From Bremerella alba (GTDB lineage: Bacteria; Planctomycetota; Planctomycetia; Pirellulales; Pirellulaceae), in the NCBI RefSeq assembly GCF_013618625.1, contig NZ_JABRWO010000004.1, positions 372,001 to 436,000 on the forward strand: a stretch of DNA of 64,000 nt. Direction: 5' to 3'. The first letter of the stretch is position 1. The number at the start of each line of letters is the position of its first letter. The position numbers and the translations under genes are program-made. Below the pieces are notes generated by a model. It ran no database searches. It worked only from the letters and a program-made list of their open reading frames with translations, and was not told the origin of the DNA. Shown piece by piece: positions 36,804-45,849 of the stretch.

Positions 36804-37460
36804 ATGTTGACGAAGACTTTCATCTGGACCGGGATTTTGGGCGCAGCACTCCTTTCGATGGCATCGACGGCCGACGCCGGTTACTTCGATCATCGACATC
36901 GCCTGGTCAACGACATCGAACGGCTGCATCACGCAACCGAAGACTTTTATCGAGAGATTCGCATCCATGAAGGCTTCACCGGCCTGACGTTTGAAGCCAA
37001 GGCCTTGCTACGTGAAGTCGATCACTTCTGTGATACGGCTCGCCGGGGCGGAAGCCTTTCGCACTTGCGTCACGACTTTGAAGAAGTCTCGCGAGAGATG
37101 CGTCATGTTCAATCAGAATTCCGTCGGGCTTGGCATGGCTGCCATCGACCAGACCGTCACGTGCTGAGCAGCTGGGCAGATGTTGAACGAGCGTTCGACC
37201 GCGTTTACTACGACTTGTACGAACGACACTGCGGATACATCCAGTACAGCTGCAAGATCAGCAGCGGGCACCATCATGGTCACCACAAGGACCACTACCA
37301 AGATCACCAATACCGCCCAGGCCACGGTCATCACCAACCGCGACCACGACCTTTCCCACAGCCAAGCGTTCAGATTGGCTCGAAGAACGGCAAAGTCAAC
37401 GTCAAGCTAGGCCATGGAGCCCCCGGCTGGGCCCACATTCTCAAGGCTGCGATCAAATAG
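36804..37460 (+). CDS. Secreted protein with histidine-rich C-terminal stretch
   Basis: A 218-residue protein with signal peptide (cleavage after ADA near residue 25). A mostly helical region (LHHATEDFYREIRIHE, SHLRHDFEEVSREMRHVQ) leads to the motif WADVERAFDRVYYDLYERH at about 132-150. Then comes a His-rich stretch, HHHGHHKDHYQDHQYR and GHGHHQPRP, which may bind metal. The last 35 residues may form a small beta unit. The ATG at 36804 is used. The next gene carries a related AFDQTYYDLY motif. Confidence 0.72.
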   Translation: MLTKTFIWTGILGAALLSMASTADAGYFDHRHRLVNDIERLHHATEDFYREIRIHEGFTGLTFEAKALLREVDHFCDTARRGGSLSHLRHDFEEVSREMRHVQSEFRRAWHGCHRPDRHVLSSWADVERAFDRVYYDLYERHCGYIQYSCKISSGHHHGHHKDHYQDHQYRPGHGHHQPRPRPFPQPSVQIGSKNGKVNVKLGHGAPGWAHILKAAIK

Positions 37461-37480
37461 CTGAGGGTGTACTCGGCGGA

Positions 37481-37517
37481 AAAGCGTGCGATAGCCTGTC
37501 GCACGCTTTTCTTTTTT
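37481..37517 (+). terminator. Strong rho-independent terminator
   Basis: A 12-bp perfect stem (AAAAGCGTGCGA at 37481-37492 with 37500-37511) and a 7-base loop, followed by CTTTTTT. It ends the histidine-rich gene. Confidence 0.92.
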
Positions 37518-37588
37518 CTTGGCTGACACGATGTTCTGTTCTTACAATACAACGAGAGAAACCCCCTGACCTGATCGAGGTTTTCGCC

Positions 37589-38197
37589 ATGCGAACTTTC
37601 GTAACACCATTGATAATCGCGTTATTAGCCAGCGTTACGGCCACCGACATTTTTGCCCAAAGCATCTTTATTCGCCGGGGAAACATGTCGGTCGACGCGC
37701 TCGCACTCGAGCACAAGGTTAAGAAACTGGCATCGTACGATACGCAGATGAAAACGCTCAATGCGGCCCTGAAAGACCTAGCCGACCAGTCGCAGAAATT
37801 CACGCGACTAGCTCAGCGGCAGGGAAGCTACTATGCCCTTCAGCGAGCGTTTGATCCCGTTATTCAACGCTATAAAGTTGTGGAATACACCATCGATAAC
37901 GCATCCGATTGGCAGCAGGGCAATCCCCGCATGCAGGACTGGCGGAACCTGCAAGATGCATTCGATCAAACCTACTACGACCTATACGGCTACGATCTCT
38001 TAGATCCTTACTTTGGTCGCCATCCCGATTTTGCAGCGGTGCCGGTACAGCCGCAAATCCCTTATCAGGTACTCCATCCTGAGCAACCAACCTGGCGAGC
38101 GCCAACGCTGGAAGCAGTCCCGCTCACGTCACCGCCAGTCTACGTACCGCCCACGCCGAGCAGCATTCGCGGACTTGGCAGTCCTCAGCAGTTTTGA
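37589..38197 (+). CDS. Secreted protein related to the histidine-rich neighbour
   Basis: A 202-residue exported protein (signal peptide to about residue 24, FAQ). The middle is helical; WRNLQDAFDQTYYDLYGYD near 115-133 matches the motif of the preceding gene. The C-terminus is Pro-rich and has no His cluster. The two probably descend from one domain; function is unknown. Confidence 0.68.
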   Translation: MRTFVTPLIIALLASVTATDIFAQSIFIRRGNMSVDALALEHKVKKLASYDTQMKTLNAALKDLADQSQKFTRLAQRQGSYYALQRAFDPVIQRYKVVEYTIDNASDWQQGNPRMQDWRNLQDAFDQTYYDLYGYDLLDPYFGRHPDFAAVPVQPQIPYQVLHPEQPTWRAPTLEAVPLTSPPVYVPPTPSSIRGLGSPQQF

Positions 38198-38212
38198 GGA
38201 CAAGAAATAGAA

Positions 38213-38245
38213 AGATGGCTTCGTCTACTTGAGACGCAGCCATCT
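38213..38245. terminator. Hairpin between convergent genes
   Basis: AGATGGCT-t-CGTCT (38213-38226) pairs with AGACG-c-AGCCATCT (38232-38245), 13 bp with one mismatch and a 5-base loop. It lies between two convergent genes and probably ends both; T content after it is moderate on the minus strand. Confidence 0.65.
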
Positions 38246-38275
38246 AAATTGCTTTATCTAGGTCGCTCGGTTCTA

Positions 38276-38488
38276 CTAGCGACCGTGACGGAAGCGATGG
38301 ATTCGGCGAACATTGTTGCCGTAAAAGTGACCGAAGCGATTGGGTCGTTGCGTGATTTCCATCGAGCGGATGTGGGATCGGTATTCGGCCCGGTTCATGC
38401 CTTGTACGTTGGATGCTGCGAAGCCGAACCAAATCGTAGCGACGAGTGCCATGCTGCAGAGAATGTTTTTTTGTGCGGTAGGAACCAT
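38276..38488 (-). CDS. Small basic secreted protein with GHFYGN motif
   Basis: A 70-residue product from the ATG at 38488 with AAAGG 7 bases upstream. It has an N-terminal hydrophobic signal (ILCSMALVATIWFGFAAS) and a short basic C-terminus with ITQRPNRFGHFYGNNVRRIH. I recall the RPxRxGHFYGNxVRR tail from other small planctomycete proteins, without a search. Function unknown. Confidence 0.6.
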   Translation of the reverse strand: MVPTAQKNILCSMALVATIWFGFAASNVQGMNRAEYRSHIRSMEITQRPNRFGHFYGNNVRRIHRFRHGR

Positions 38489-38634
38489 TTTAAAACCTTT
38501 CGAACTATCAATCATGCCCAGGGACGCGAAAGTCTAGCCTGAGATTCGCCTAAAGCCAATCTATTCTGTGCATTTTCACAGAATTCGCCAGGCCTCCCAC
38601 GCTGCACAATCGATACTCAAGCCGTTTTGATGGC

Positions 38635-40413
38635 TTATTCCGTGTCCAAACGGGCCAGTTCGGGCGAAATCGCTTCCAATTCCATTCGCAAGAAACGCTT
38701 TACTTGGTTGGTCGTTTTCATTTCGGTCACTTTTTGAACCACTCGTTCGGCGTGATCGATCGTGGTCAGAATGGCCAATTCTTTGATCGTCGGGATAAAC
38801 GCAGGGCTCATACTGAAGCTTCGCAGCCCCATCCCCAAAAGCAGTAGAAATGCCCGCGGTTGCCCTGCCATTTCTCCACAAAGAGTCACTGGCGTATTGG
38901 CAAGGTTACAAGCCTCGATGACATTCTTCAGCGTGATCACCACGGCAGGCGAAAGAGGCTGACATAGCCCACTCACCTTCGGATTGTCGCGATCGGCAGC
39001 GGTCAGATACTGCACGAGGTCATTCGACCCGATCGAAACAAAGTCGACCAATTCAAGCAGGTGATGAATACACACGGCCGCGGCCGGCACTTCAAGCATC
39101 ATCCCGACTTTGACCTTCCCCCGCGGCACGCCTCGTTCGTCGAGCGATTTTTCGGCCTTACGAACCAGGTGATTCGCTTTGCGCATTTCCTCGACGTTCG
39201 TGATCATCGGGAAGAGCATGTTGACTTCCCCCGGGCCCCCCTCAGTCAATTCGGCGGCACAACGCATGATCGCGCGGAGCTGCGAAAGAAAGAACTCGGG
39301 GTGCTCGAACGAGAGACGAATGCTCCGCCAGCCCATGAAAGGGTTCGCTTCGTTGTGATTGTGCCCCAAGTAAGCAACCGTCTTGTCACCCCCGATATCG
39401 AGCGTCCGAATCGTTACGTACTTGTGCGGCGACTTCTGCAATATCTCTTTATAAACTTCGTACTGTTCGTCTTCGTCCGGGACGTTCTCGTGTGTCAGGT
39501 ATAGGTACTCGGTGCGATAGAGCCCTACACCAGCGGCTCCCATCGCCTCGGCTGCTTCTACGTCTTTGACGTTGTTAATATTCGCCAGCAACTTGAGGGG
39601 CGTACCATCACGCGTGACAGCCGGGTGATGCCGATTGGCGGCCAGCTGATCTTTTAGATGAAAGAACTCGCGCTCCAGCTTGCGATACGCGGCAAGTTCT
39701 TCCGGCTCAGGATTGATTGAAACAATGCCTTCGCTGCCGTTCACGACGACCGTATCGCCGGTCTTGATCTTGCGCAAGATGCCTGAGACACCGCTCACCG
39801 CCGGTATGCCGCGGCTGCGCGCAATCAGGGCCGCATGGCTCGTTTGACTGCCGGCCTGGGTCACAATGCCGCGCACGTCCGCCTCGCCTAGAGCGACGGC
39901 CTGGGATGGGAGCAGTTCATCGGCAACGACAATCAGAGGACCACTCAGCCCAGATTCTTCTGCGTCGTTCAGAACATCGGAAAGATACGCACTCAATCGA
40001 ACGACCACGTCACGAATGTCATTCAGACGCTCTTGCAGGTATGCGTCCCCCGTTTTCGAGAACAATACCGTGTACTCTTCCATCAGCCGATGCAAAGCAG
40101 CGGAAGCGGTCAGGTGTTCTTCGACAACCCAGTGCCGCACTTTACTAGTGAAAGCCGGGTCACGCAGGATCGTTTGATGAACGGCAAAGATCGCTGCTTC
40201 GCTCTTGCCGATCTGCTTTTCGACCTTCGACTGAAGCGCTACCAAATCAACGGCCGTACGTTCGCGGGCCTGTTCGTACCGCGCAAGCTCCTTCTGAACT
40301 TCGTGCTTTTCCAATCGCTTGCGATCGGGATTCACGAAGATCTCTAATATGCAGTACGCCACCCCAATCGAAATCCCTGGGGAGACTGCCAATCCTTTTT
40401 CCATTCCCGACAC
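38635..40413 (-). CDS. ptsI: PTS enzyme I (phosphoenolpyruvate-protein phosphotransferase)
   Basis: A 592-residue enzyme that takes phosphate from phosphoenolpyruvate and passes it to HPr. The phosphorylated His is in GSQTSHAALIARSRGIPAV (about residue 190). The C-terminal PEP domain has TEYLYL, RTLDIGGDK, NPFMGWRSIR, FPMITNVEEM and VSIGSNDLVQYLTAADRDN-type signatures. The GTG at 40413 is used; an ATG at 40404 is also possible. No HPr or sugar-specific PTS gene is adjacent, so a regulatory role is likely. Confidence 0.94.
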   Translation of the reverse strand: MSGMEKGLAVSPGISIGVAYCILEIFVNPDRKRLEKHEVQKELARYEQARERTAVDLVALQSKVEKQIGKSEAAIFAVHQTILRDPAFTSKVRHWVVEEHLTASAALHRLMEEYTVLFSKTGDAYLQERLNDIRDVVVRLSAYLSDVLNDAEESGLSGPLIVVADELLPSQAVALGEADVRGIVTQAGSQTSHAALIARSRGIPAVSGVSGILRKIKTGDTVVVNGSEGIVSINPEPEELAAYRKLEREFFHLKDQLAANRHHPAVTRDGTPLKLLANINNVKDVEAAEAMGAAGVGLYRTEYLYLTHENVPDEDEQYEVYKEILQKSPHKYVTIRTLDIGGDKTVAYLGHNHNEANPFMGWRSIRLSFEHPEFFLSQLRAIMRCAAELTEGGPGEVNMLFPMITNVEEMRKANHLVRKAEKSLDERGVPRGKVKVGMMLEVPAAAVCIHHLLELVDFVSIGSNDLVQYLTAADRDNPKVSGLCQPLSPAVVITLKNVIEACNLANTPVTLCGEMAGQPRAFLLLLGMGLRSFSMSPAFIPTIKELAILTTIDHAERVVQKVTEMKTTNQVKRFLRMELEAISPELARLDTE

Positions 40414-40739
40414 GATGGTCTCTCTATGTAAGTCTGTGGGAAGGTCCGCCTAATGGGGTATTATAGCAACCTGACGGTCCATGTGCGGTAGGGCCGCAAT
40501 TAAACCCCAGGTAATGGAGCGTAATCCGCTGCTGAACCCGTAGATGGTTTTGATGTCCAGTTACTTCTACGCGGTCGAAGAGGAAAAAGATCCCTGACAA
40601 TCTGTCACACGCGGGTGGGGGATATCTACAGCAGTACAAGACTACGACTTGCGCAAAACAGCGTCGATTAAGCGATGCTTGCATAAAAAAAGACCACTGT
40701 CACCAGTGGTCTTTACTCTAAAACTCGCAAAGCAAGCTC
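40414..40739. other. Intergenic region upstream of ptsI
   Basis: About 325 bases that hold the ptsI promoter region and the sucD terminator (40685-40714). No gene was seen. Confidence 0.5.
40685..40714 (-). terminator. Terminator of the sucCD operon
   Basis: AAAGACCACTG (40689-40699) pairs perfectly with 40704-40714. Read on the minus strand it is followed by a run of T, 26 bases after the sucD stop. Confidence 0.9.
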
Positions 40740-41618
40740 TTACTTGTGGTTCTCAATCGCACGCTTGAGGGCCGTACCCATGTCGGCGGGGCTTTCTGCG
40801 ATTTCAACACCAGCCGATCGTAGGGCAGCGAACTTTTCGTCAGCCGTTCCCTTACCGCCACTGATGATCGCCCCCGCGTGACCCATTCGCTTGCCAGGAG
40901 GGGCCGTACGTCCGGCGATGAACGCGGCGACAGGCTTGGTGACGTGCTCCTTGATGTAGGCAGCGGCTTCTTCCTCAGCCGTACCACCGATTTCGCCCAT
41001 CATCATGATTGCTTCAGTCTCGCCGTCGTTCTGGTACATTTCCAGAAGGTCGATGAACGAAGTCCCCACGATCGGGTCGCCACCCAGGCCGACGCAGGTC
41101 GATTGGCCCAGGCCCAGATTGGTCAGCTGCCAGACGGCTTCGTAGGTGAGCGTACCGCTGCGGCTCATCACGCCGACGGGGCCCTTCTTGTGAATGTAGC
41201 CCGGCATGATGCCGATCTTGCATTCTTCCGGAGTGATCACGCCAGGGCAGTTGGGACCGACGAGAACCGACTTGCTCTTGCGAACCGTTTCATAAACGGG
41301 AACCATGTCCAAGACTGGCACCCCTTCGGTGATTGCACAAATCACGTCGATACCGGCGTCGACCGCTTCCAAAATAGCATCGGCGGTGAACGGAGGCGGC
41401 ACGAAGATCATCGTGGCGCTGGCACCTGTTTCTTTGACGGCTTCTTCCACGGTGTCCCAGACCGGCAGGCCTTCGACCGTTTGGCCCCCTTTGCCCGGCG
41501 TGACACCGCCGACCATCTTGGTGCCGTATTCCTTGCAGCCTTTGGTATGGAACTCGCCGACCTTGCCGGTGATGCCCTGACAAATGACCTTGGTGTCTTT
41601 ATTGACGAGGATGCTCAT
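40740..41618 (-). CDS. sucD: Succinyl-CoA synthetase alpha subunit
   Basis: The 292-residue alpha subunit of the TCA-cycle enzyme that makes succinate and ATP/GTP from succinyl-CoA. It shows the CoA-binding [41 protein letters not shown], and the active-site His region in [17 protein letters not shown]. Downstream partner of sucC in the same operon, separated by 96 bases holding an inverted repeat. Confidence 0.96.
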   Translation of the reverse strand: MSILVNKDTKVICQGITGKVGEFHTKGCKEYGTKMVGGVTPGKGGQTVEGLPVWDTVEEAVKETGASATMIFVPPPFTADAILEAVDAGIDVICAITEGVPVLDMVPVYETVRKSKSVLVGPNCPGVITPEECKIGIMPGYIHKKGPVGVMSRSGTLTYEAVWQLTNLGLGQSTCVGLGGDPIVGTSFIDLLEMYQNDGETEAIMMMGEIGGTAEEEAAAYIKEHVTKPVAAFIAGRTAPPGKRMGHAGAIISGGKGTADEKFAALRSAGVEIAESPADMGTALKRAIENHK

Positions 41619-41636
41619 GATTTGTCTTCAGTTTTT

Positions 41637-41703
41637 AGTGTTCAGTTTTCAGCAAGATTCGAGGACACAGCGTCAGTTTTCTTTCGACTGAAAACTGAAC
41701 ACT
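41637..41703. repeat. 16-bp inverted repeat between sucC and sucD
   Basis: AGTGTTCAGTTTTCAG at 41637-41652 is perfectly complementary to 41688-41703, with a 35-base gap. A near direct copy of its TTCAGTTTT core lies just before it. The stem falls inside the operon, so it could be a repeat element or affect sucC/sucD balance. Confidence 0.78.
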
Positions 41704-41714
41704 TCATACTTGAG

Positions 41715-42899
41715 CTAGGCAACTGTCGCGACGACTTTCTTCGCGGCATCGGTCAGCCCATCGGCGATGATGATATCAATGCCAGATTCAGCCAACATCT
41801 TGCGGCCTTCTTCGACTTCGGTTCCTTCCAAACGAACCACGAGCGGAACGTTGAAGTCGAGCTTCTTGTAGGCTTCCAGCAACGCACCGGCGATTGTCGT
41901 GCAACGCATGATGCCGCCGAAGATATTCACCAGAACGGCCTTCACGTTGTTGTCGTCCAGCAGAATGCTGAATGCTTCGGTGACCTGATCGACATTGGCT
42001 CCGCCCCCCACATCCAGGAAGTTGGCCGGTTCGCCGCCGTGCAGCTTGATGATGTCCATCGTGCTCATTGCCAGGCCGGCACCGTTGACCAGGCAGCCGA
42101 TGTTGCCGTCGAGCTTCACATAGCTGAGCCCCGTGTTGCCGGCACGCACTTCAGCAGGTTCTTCTTCGGAAAGGTCACGCAGCTCGGCGATGTCCTTGTG
42201 ACGGAACATGGCGTTCTCGTCGAAGGTCATCTTGCAGTCCAAAGCGATCATGCCGCCGTCGCCGGTGATGACCAGAGGGTTGATTTCAGCCAACGCACAG
42301 TCCGTATCGACATAGACTTTGCAAAGTCCTTTGATGAATTTCTCGGCACTGCGAACCGCTGCCCCTTCGATGCCCAGCTTCTTGCACATCTTGCGGATCT
42401 GATAGCTTTGAGGGCCCAGGGCCGGATCGAAGTGTTCTTTGAAGATCTTCTCAGGCGTTTCAGCCGCGACTTCTTCGATCTCGGTACCACCTTCGCTCGA
42501 CATCATCAGAACCGGCAGCTTGGCAGCACGGTCGAGCACGATGCCCAGGTACAGTTCGCGAGCGATGTCGCAACCTTCTTCAACCAACACCTGATTGACT
42601 TGCTTGCCTTCGGGGCCGGTCTGAATGGTGACCAGCTCTTTACCCAGCAGGTTCTTAGCAACGGTGGCGGCTTCTTCGGCCGACTTCACCAACTGCACGC
42701 CATGCTGGTCGGCATTGTCCTTCACGGTTCCCTTACCGCGACCACCGGCGTGGATCTGGGCTTTCACCACAGCGATCTTACCGCCCAGTTCAGTGTAGGC
42801 GGCACTCGCCTCTTCGGCGGTCTTAGCAACAATGCTACGGGGTACAGCAACCCCAGCTTGGCGAAGGATTTCCTTCGCCTGGAACTCATGAATCTTCAT
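41715..42899 (-). CDS. sucC: Succinyl-CoA synthetase beta subunit
   Basis: The 394-residue beta subunit with an ATP-grasp domain. It starts [20 protein letters not shown], contains [14 protein letters not shown] for nucleotide binding, [26 protein letters not shown], and [12 protein letters not shown] with [13 protein letters not shown] near the end. First gene of the operon with sucD. Confidence 0.96.
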   Translation of the reverse strand: MKIHEFQAKEILRQAGVAVPRSIVAKTAEEASAAYTELGGKIAVVKAQIHAGGRGKGTVKDNADQHGVQLVKSAEEAATVAKNLLGKELVTIQTGPEGKQVNQVLVEEGCDIARELYLGIVLDRAAKLPVLMMSSEGGTEIEEVAAETPEKIFKEHFDPALGPQSYQIRKMCKKLGIEGAAVRSAEKFIKGLCKVYVDTDCALAEINPLVITGDGGMIALDCKMTFDENAMFRHKDIAELRDLSEEEPAEVRAGNTGLSYVKLDGNIGCLVNGAGLAMSTMDIIKLHGGEPANFLDVGGGANVDQVTEAFSILLDDNNVKAVLVNIFGGIMRCTTIAGALLEAYKKLDFNVPLVVRLEGTEVEEGRKMLAESGIDIIIADGLTDAAKKVVATVA

Positions 42900-43183
42900 C
42901 GACTTCTTCCAGGTGGAATTGGCAACGGTCGAGCAGGAAAAGCCGGATTATACGACTCTGGGAAAATAAGGGTCAACCGGAGGGGAGGCACTAAACCGTC
43001 GCACTAACCCCTGGAAAGGCCCAGATTAAGAGTTTGGGATTAGTCGAACTAATACGGAAATATGCGCCTATGGCTGCGATGCGTGCCAGACTGCACGAGA
43101 TTTGATAATCGAACCCCGATAGCAAGCGAATCGGGCATTCGAAAGTTTTTCTCGGAAAGATTGTGTCTGCGGCGAGGCCTGAA

Positions 43184-44569
43184 TTACATCCCTAGCCGCT
43201 GACCGGCCAGTTCTTCCAGACCAAGCTTCTTCATTTTCTTGTAAAGAGTCGTGCGGTTAATGCCTAACTGATCGGCCGTTTCGTTGCGATTCCAGCCGTT
43301 CGATTCCAACACTTCGCGGATGATCTGACGTTCGGGGCCTTCTAAGGCTTCCTTCAGCGACGTCCCCGTGCTTCGGCTTACCGAAACCGGCGCACCTGAG
43401 GCAATCGACGACGGCATGTCGTCTGGGGTGATCTCGTCGTTCTTGCTGAGCAGCACGGCTCGTTCGACCACGTTTTGCAGTTCTCGCACGTTGCCTGGCC
43501 ATTTGTATCGCTGCAAAGCGGCAACCGCTTCGGCCGAAAACCCTTGCACGCGACGACCGGTATCCTGGCAAACTTCGGCCAGGAAGTGACCCGCCAGCCG
43601 TGGAATATCGGAAATACGTTCCCGCAGCGGGGGCAGTTCCAGGTTGATCACGTTCACTCGGTAGAACAGGTCCTGACGGAACTGGCCACGATCGACCAAG
43701 CTGGCCAGGTTTTCGTTGGTTGCCAAAACAACACGTGTGTCGATGGTTTCCGTTTCGGTTCCGCCGACCGGCTCGAACTGAAGTTCCTGCAGCACGCGAA
43801 GCAGTTTGACCTGCATGCTCTGCGGAGCGGTACCGATTTCGTCGAGGAAGATCGTTCCTTTGTCAGCCGCTTTGAATTTACCGAGCTTATTACCGGTAGC
43901 TCCGGTGAACGAGCCGGCAACGTGACCGAAAAGTTCACTCTCGAGCAGGTTCTCAGGCAACGCACCACAGGCAACTTCGATAAACGGTTGGTCGCGGCGG
44001 TTGCTACGGCGGTGAATGGCTCGGGCCAATAGAGACTTACCTGTTCCACTTTCGCCGGTGATCAAAACCGTGGCTCGCGTGTCGGCAACGCTGTCGACCA
44101 TGTCGAAAATGCGCAACATGCGATGGTCGTGGCCAATAATATTTTCTAGCCCGAAACGCAGATCAAGCTGTTGCTTTAATTGTTGATTTTCCTGCATTAC
44201 CTTTTGTTGCGAGAGAGCCCGTTGGATGGCCATATCCAACTCTTCGTCGATCAACGGCTTGGTGAGCAGGTCGAATGCCCCTGCACGCAGCGCCTCGATT
44301 CCGGTTTCCACGGTCCCGTAACCGGTAATCATGATCACGGTGGTGCCAGGATGATGCGTGTGGCAATGTCGCAACACATCAAAACCGTCTTCGTCTCCTA
44401 GGCGGACATCGGCCAAGATCAGGTCGTAAGGACGGTCATCGATCAAGGCAATGGCTTGGTTGAGGTTAGAGGCCTGATCGACTCCATAACCAATTTCGCG
44501 CAGCCAGCTTCCCATCGAATCCAAGACATGGCGGTCGTCGTCAATCAGCAGCAGTTGAGCTTGGTTCAT
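43184..44569 (-). CDS. Sigma-54-dependent response regulator (NtrC family)
   Basis: A 461-residue regulator with three domains. A receiver domain comes first (acidic pair at residues 10-12, phospho-acceptor Asp54 in LILADVRLGDEDG). The AAA+ domain has GESGTGKSLLAR (Walker A), LFGHVAGSFTGATG and GTIFLDEIG (Walker B). A Fis-type helix-turn-helix closes it (NGWNRNETADQLGINRTTLY). The sigma-54 contact loop reads GSFTGA rather than the usual GAFTGA. No histidine kinase is adjacent. Confidence 0.94.
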   Translation of the reverse strand: MNQAQLLLIDDDRHVLDSMGSWLREIGYGVDQASNLNQAIALIDDRPYDLILADVRLGDEDGFDVLRHCHTHHPGTTVIMITGYGTVETGIEALRAGAFDLLTKPLIDEELDMAIQRALSQQKVMQENQQLKQQLDLRFGLENIIGHDHRMLRIFDMVDSVADTRATVLITGESGTGKSLLARAIHRRSNRRDQPFIEVACGALPENLLESELFGHVAGSFTGATGNKLGKFKAADKGTIFLDEIGTAPQSMQVKLLRVLQELQFEPVGGTETETIDTRVVLATNENLASLVDRGQFRQDLFYRVNVINLELPPLRERISDIPRLAGHFLAEVCQDTGRRVQGFSAEAVAALQRYKWPGNVRELQNVVERAVLLSKNDEITPDDMPSSIASGAPVSVSRSTGTSLKEALEGPERQIIREVLESNGWNRNETADQLGINRTTLYKKMKKLGLEELAGQRLGM

Positions 44570-45059
44570 GATGGGAATATCCAGGAAATGCGTTTTGATT
44601 TATCTCTCAATTTGGGGGGGAAGGTTTTGCAACGCAGCAAATGTCGCAGATTCACCACACCCACCATGTTATTTAGGTCACGCATTCCCCCTGGTCAAAA
44701 CAATGTGGCATTTTGTAGACACCCCCCGAGGCCTCAACGGGCCCTCTGCGGAAAACCACATGCTTCGTATAGGCGGAACCTTCCCCCTTAGCTTGAGTAA
44801 AAAATCCGCGAATTACTACGTTTAGCGGGTGCGGGACATCGCAAAAAGGGGCGCAGCACGGACAACCACACTGGAAAAGCCGTCAGCGGGGGTTAATATG
44901 GGGCCAAGGCAGCGTCGATAAACGCAAGGTTATCGTGGGCATGCAGTTAGCGAGATTTCTGGTATTTTTCCAGAAAGTGATAGGCTCGCGACGGGTGGGG
45001 AATACTGCTCCGAGAAGCCACGCACAACAGCCACTCTTGTTTCAGTGTGAAAGGTTCTT
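44570..45059. other. Divergent region between two response regulators
   Basis: About 490 bases without gene. It must contain both promoters. No sigma-54 -24/-12 element or operator palindrome was found with confidence. Confidence 0.45.
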
Positions 45060-45692
45060 ATGTCAATTAATGTGTTGGTTGTCGACGACCATGAAGTTGT
45101 TCGCAGCGGCTTGGTGTGTCTCTTCCGAGGCACCGATATTGAAGTCGTTGGAGAAGCAGTCAATGGAAGTGACGCCATCGAAAAGGCACTCCAGCACAAG
45201 CCAGATGTCGTCCTGATGGACATCCGCATGCCAGAGATGGACGGCTTGGCTGCTCTGGAAAAGCTGCAAGCTGACTCTCCCGGCACGCCGGTTGTCATGC
45301 TCAGCACCTATGACAACCCGACCTACGTTGCACGTGGAGTTGCGTTGGGCGCAGTCGATTACGTTCTCAAAGGTTCGCCAAGAGAAATGATCGTCGAAGC
45401 GATCCACAATGCCGCAAGCGGTAGCAATCAGCCCGACGGTAGCATCATGGCTCGCATCAAAGGCACCATGGCGAAACGTCACGATGCCAAGAACAGCGAG
45501 TTCCCTTTGACCAATCGCGAAATGCAAGTCCTTCGTCACTTGGCCTTGGGTCTTAGCAATCGCGAGATCGGTCGCTCGCTGAGCATCAGTATCGAAACCG
45601 TCAAAGAACACGTACAGAACATCTTGCGTAAGGTCGACGTCACCGACCGCACCCAAGCCGCGGTTTGGGCCGTACGTCAGGGCCTCGTCTAA
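45060..45692 (+). CDS. NarL/FixJ-type response regulator
   Basis: A 210-residue regulator. The receiver domain has VVDDHEVVRSGL, Asp54 in VVLMDIRMPEMDG, and LSTYDNPTYVARGVALGAVDYVLKG. A LuxR helix-turn-helix follows: LTNREMQVLRHLALGLSNREIG and SIETVKEHVQNILRKVDVTDR. The ATG at 45060 has AAAGG five bases upstream. An orphan; the HisKA_3 kinase at 4187 is of a compatible type but distant. Confidence 0.93.
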   Translation: MSINVLVVDDHEVVRSGLVCLFRGTDIEVVGEAVNGSDAIEKALQHKPDVVLMDIRMPEMDGLAALEKLQADSPGTPVVMLSTYDNPTYVARGVALGAVDYVLKGSPREMIVEAIHNAASGSNQPDGSIMARIKGTMAKRHDAKNSEFPLTNREMQVLRHLALGLSNREIGRSLSISIETVKEHVQNILRKVDVTDRTQAAVWAVRQGLV

Positions 45693-45723
45693 CGACCCGT
45701 GCGCTTCGTTTATTCACGATCAT

Positions 45724-45751
45724 ACCCTGCTGCGATACCGGCAGGGTTTTT
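45724..45751 (+). terminator. Rho-independent terminator after the NarL-type regulator
   Basis: ACCCTGC (45724-45730) pairs with GCAGGGT (45741-45747), followed by TTTT. It lies about 30 bases after the stop codon. Confidence 0.85.
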
Positions 45752-45849
45752 CTATGCGCTGCCGAGAATTTCTGGACGCTGGCCTCTGGGTCTAGTACTG
45801 TGCAAGTCTTGCCGGCTATCCATCTTGCCTTCTTCTTCGAGGTCTCATC

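Noticed and set aside
40878-43007. A 709-codon plus-strand open frame
   Set aside because: It lies fully opposite sucD and sucC, which have clear family motifs; long antisense frames arise from the codon bias of such genes.
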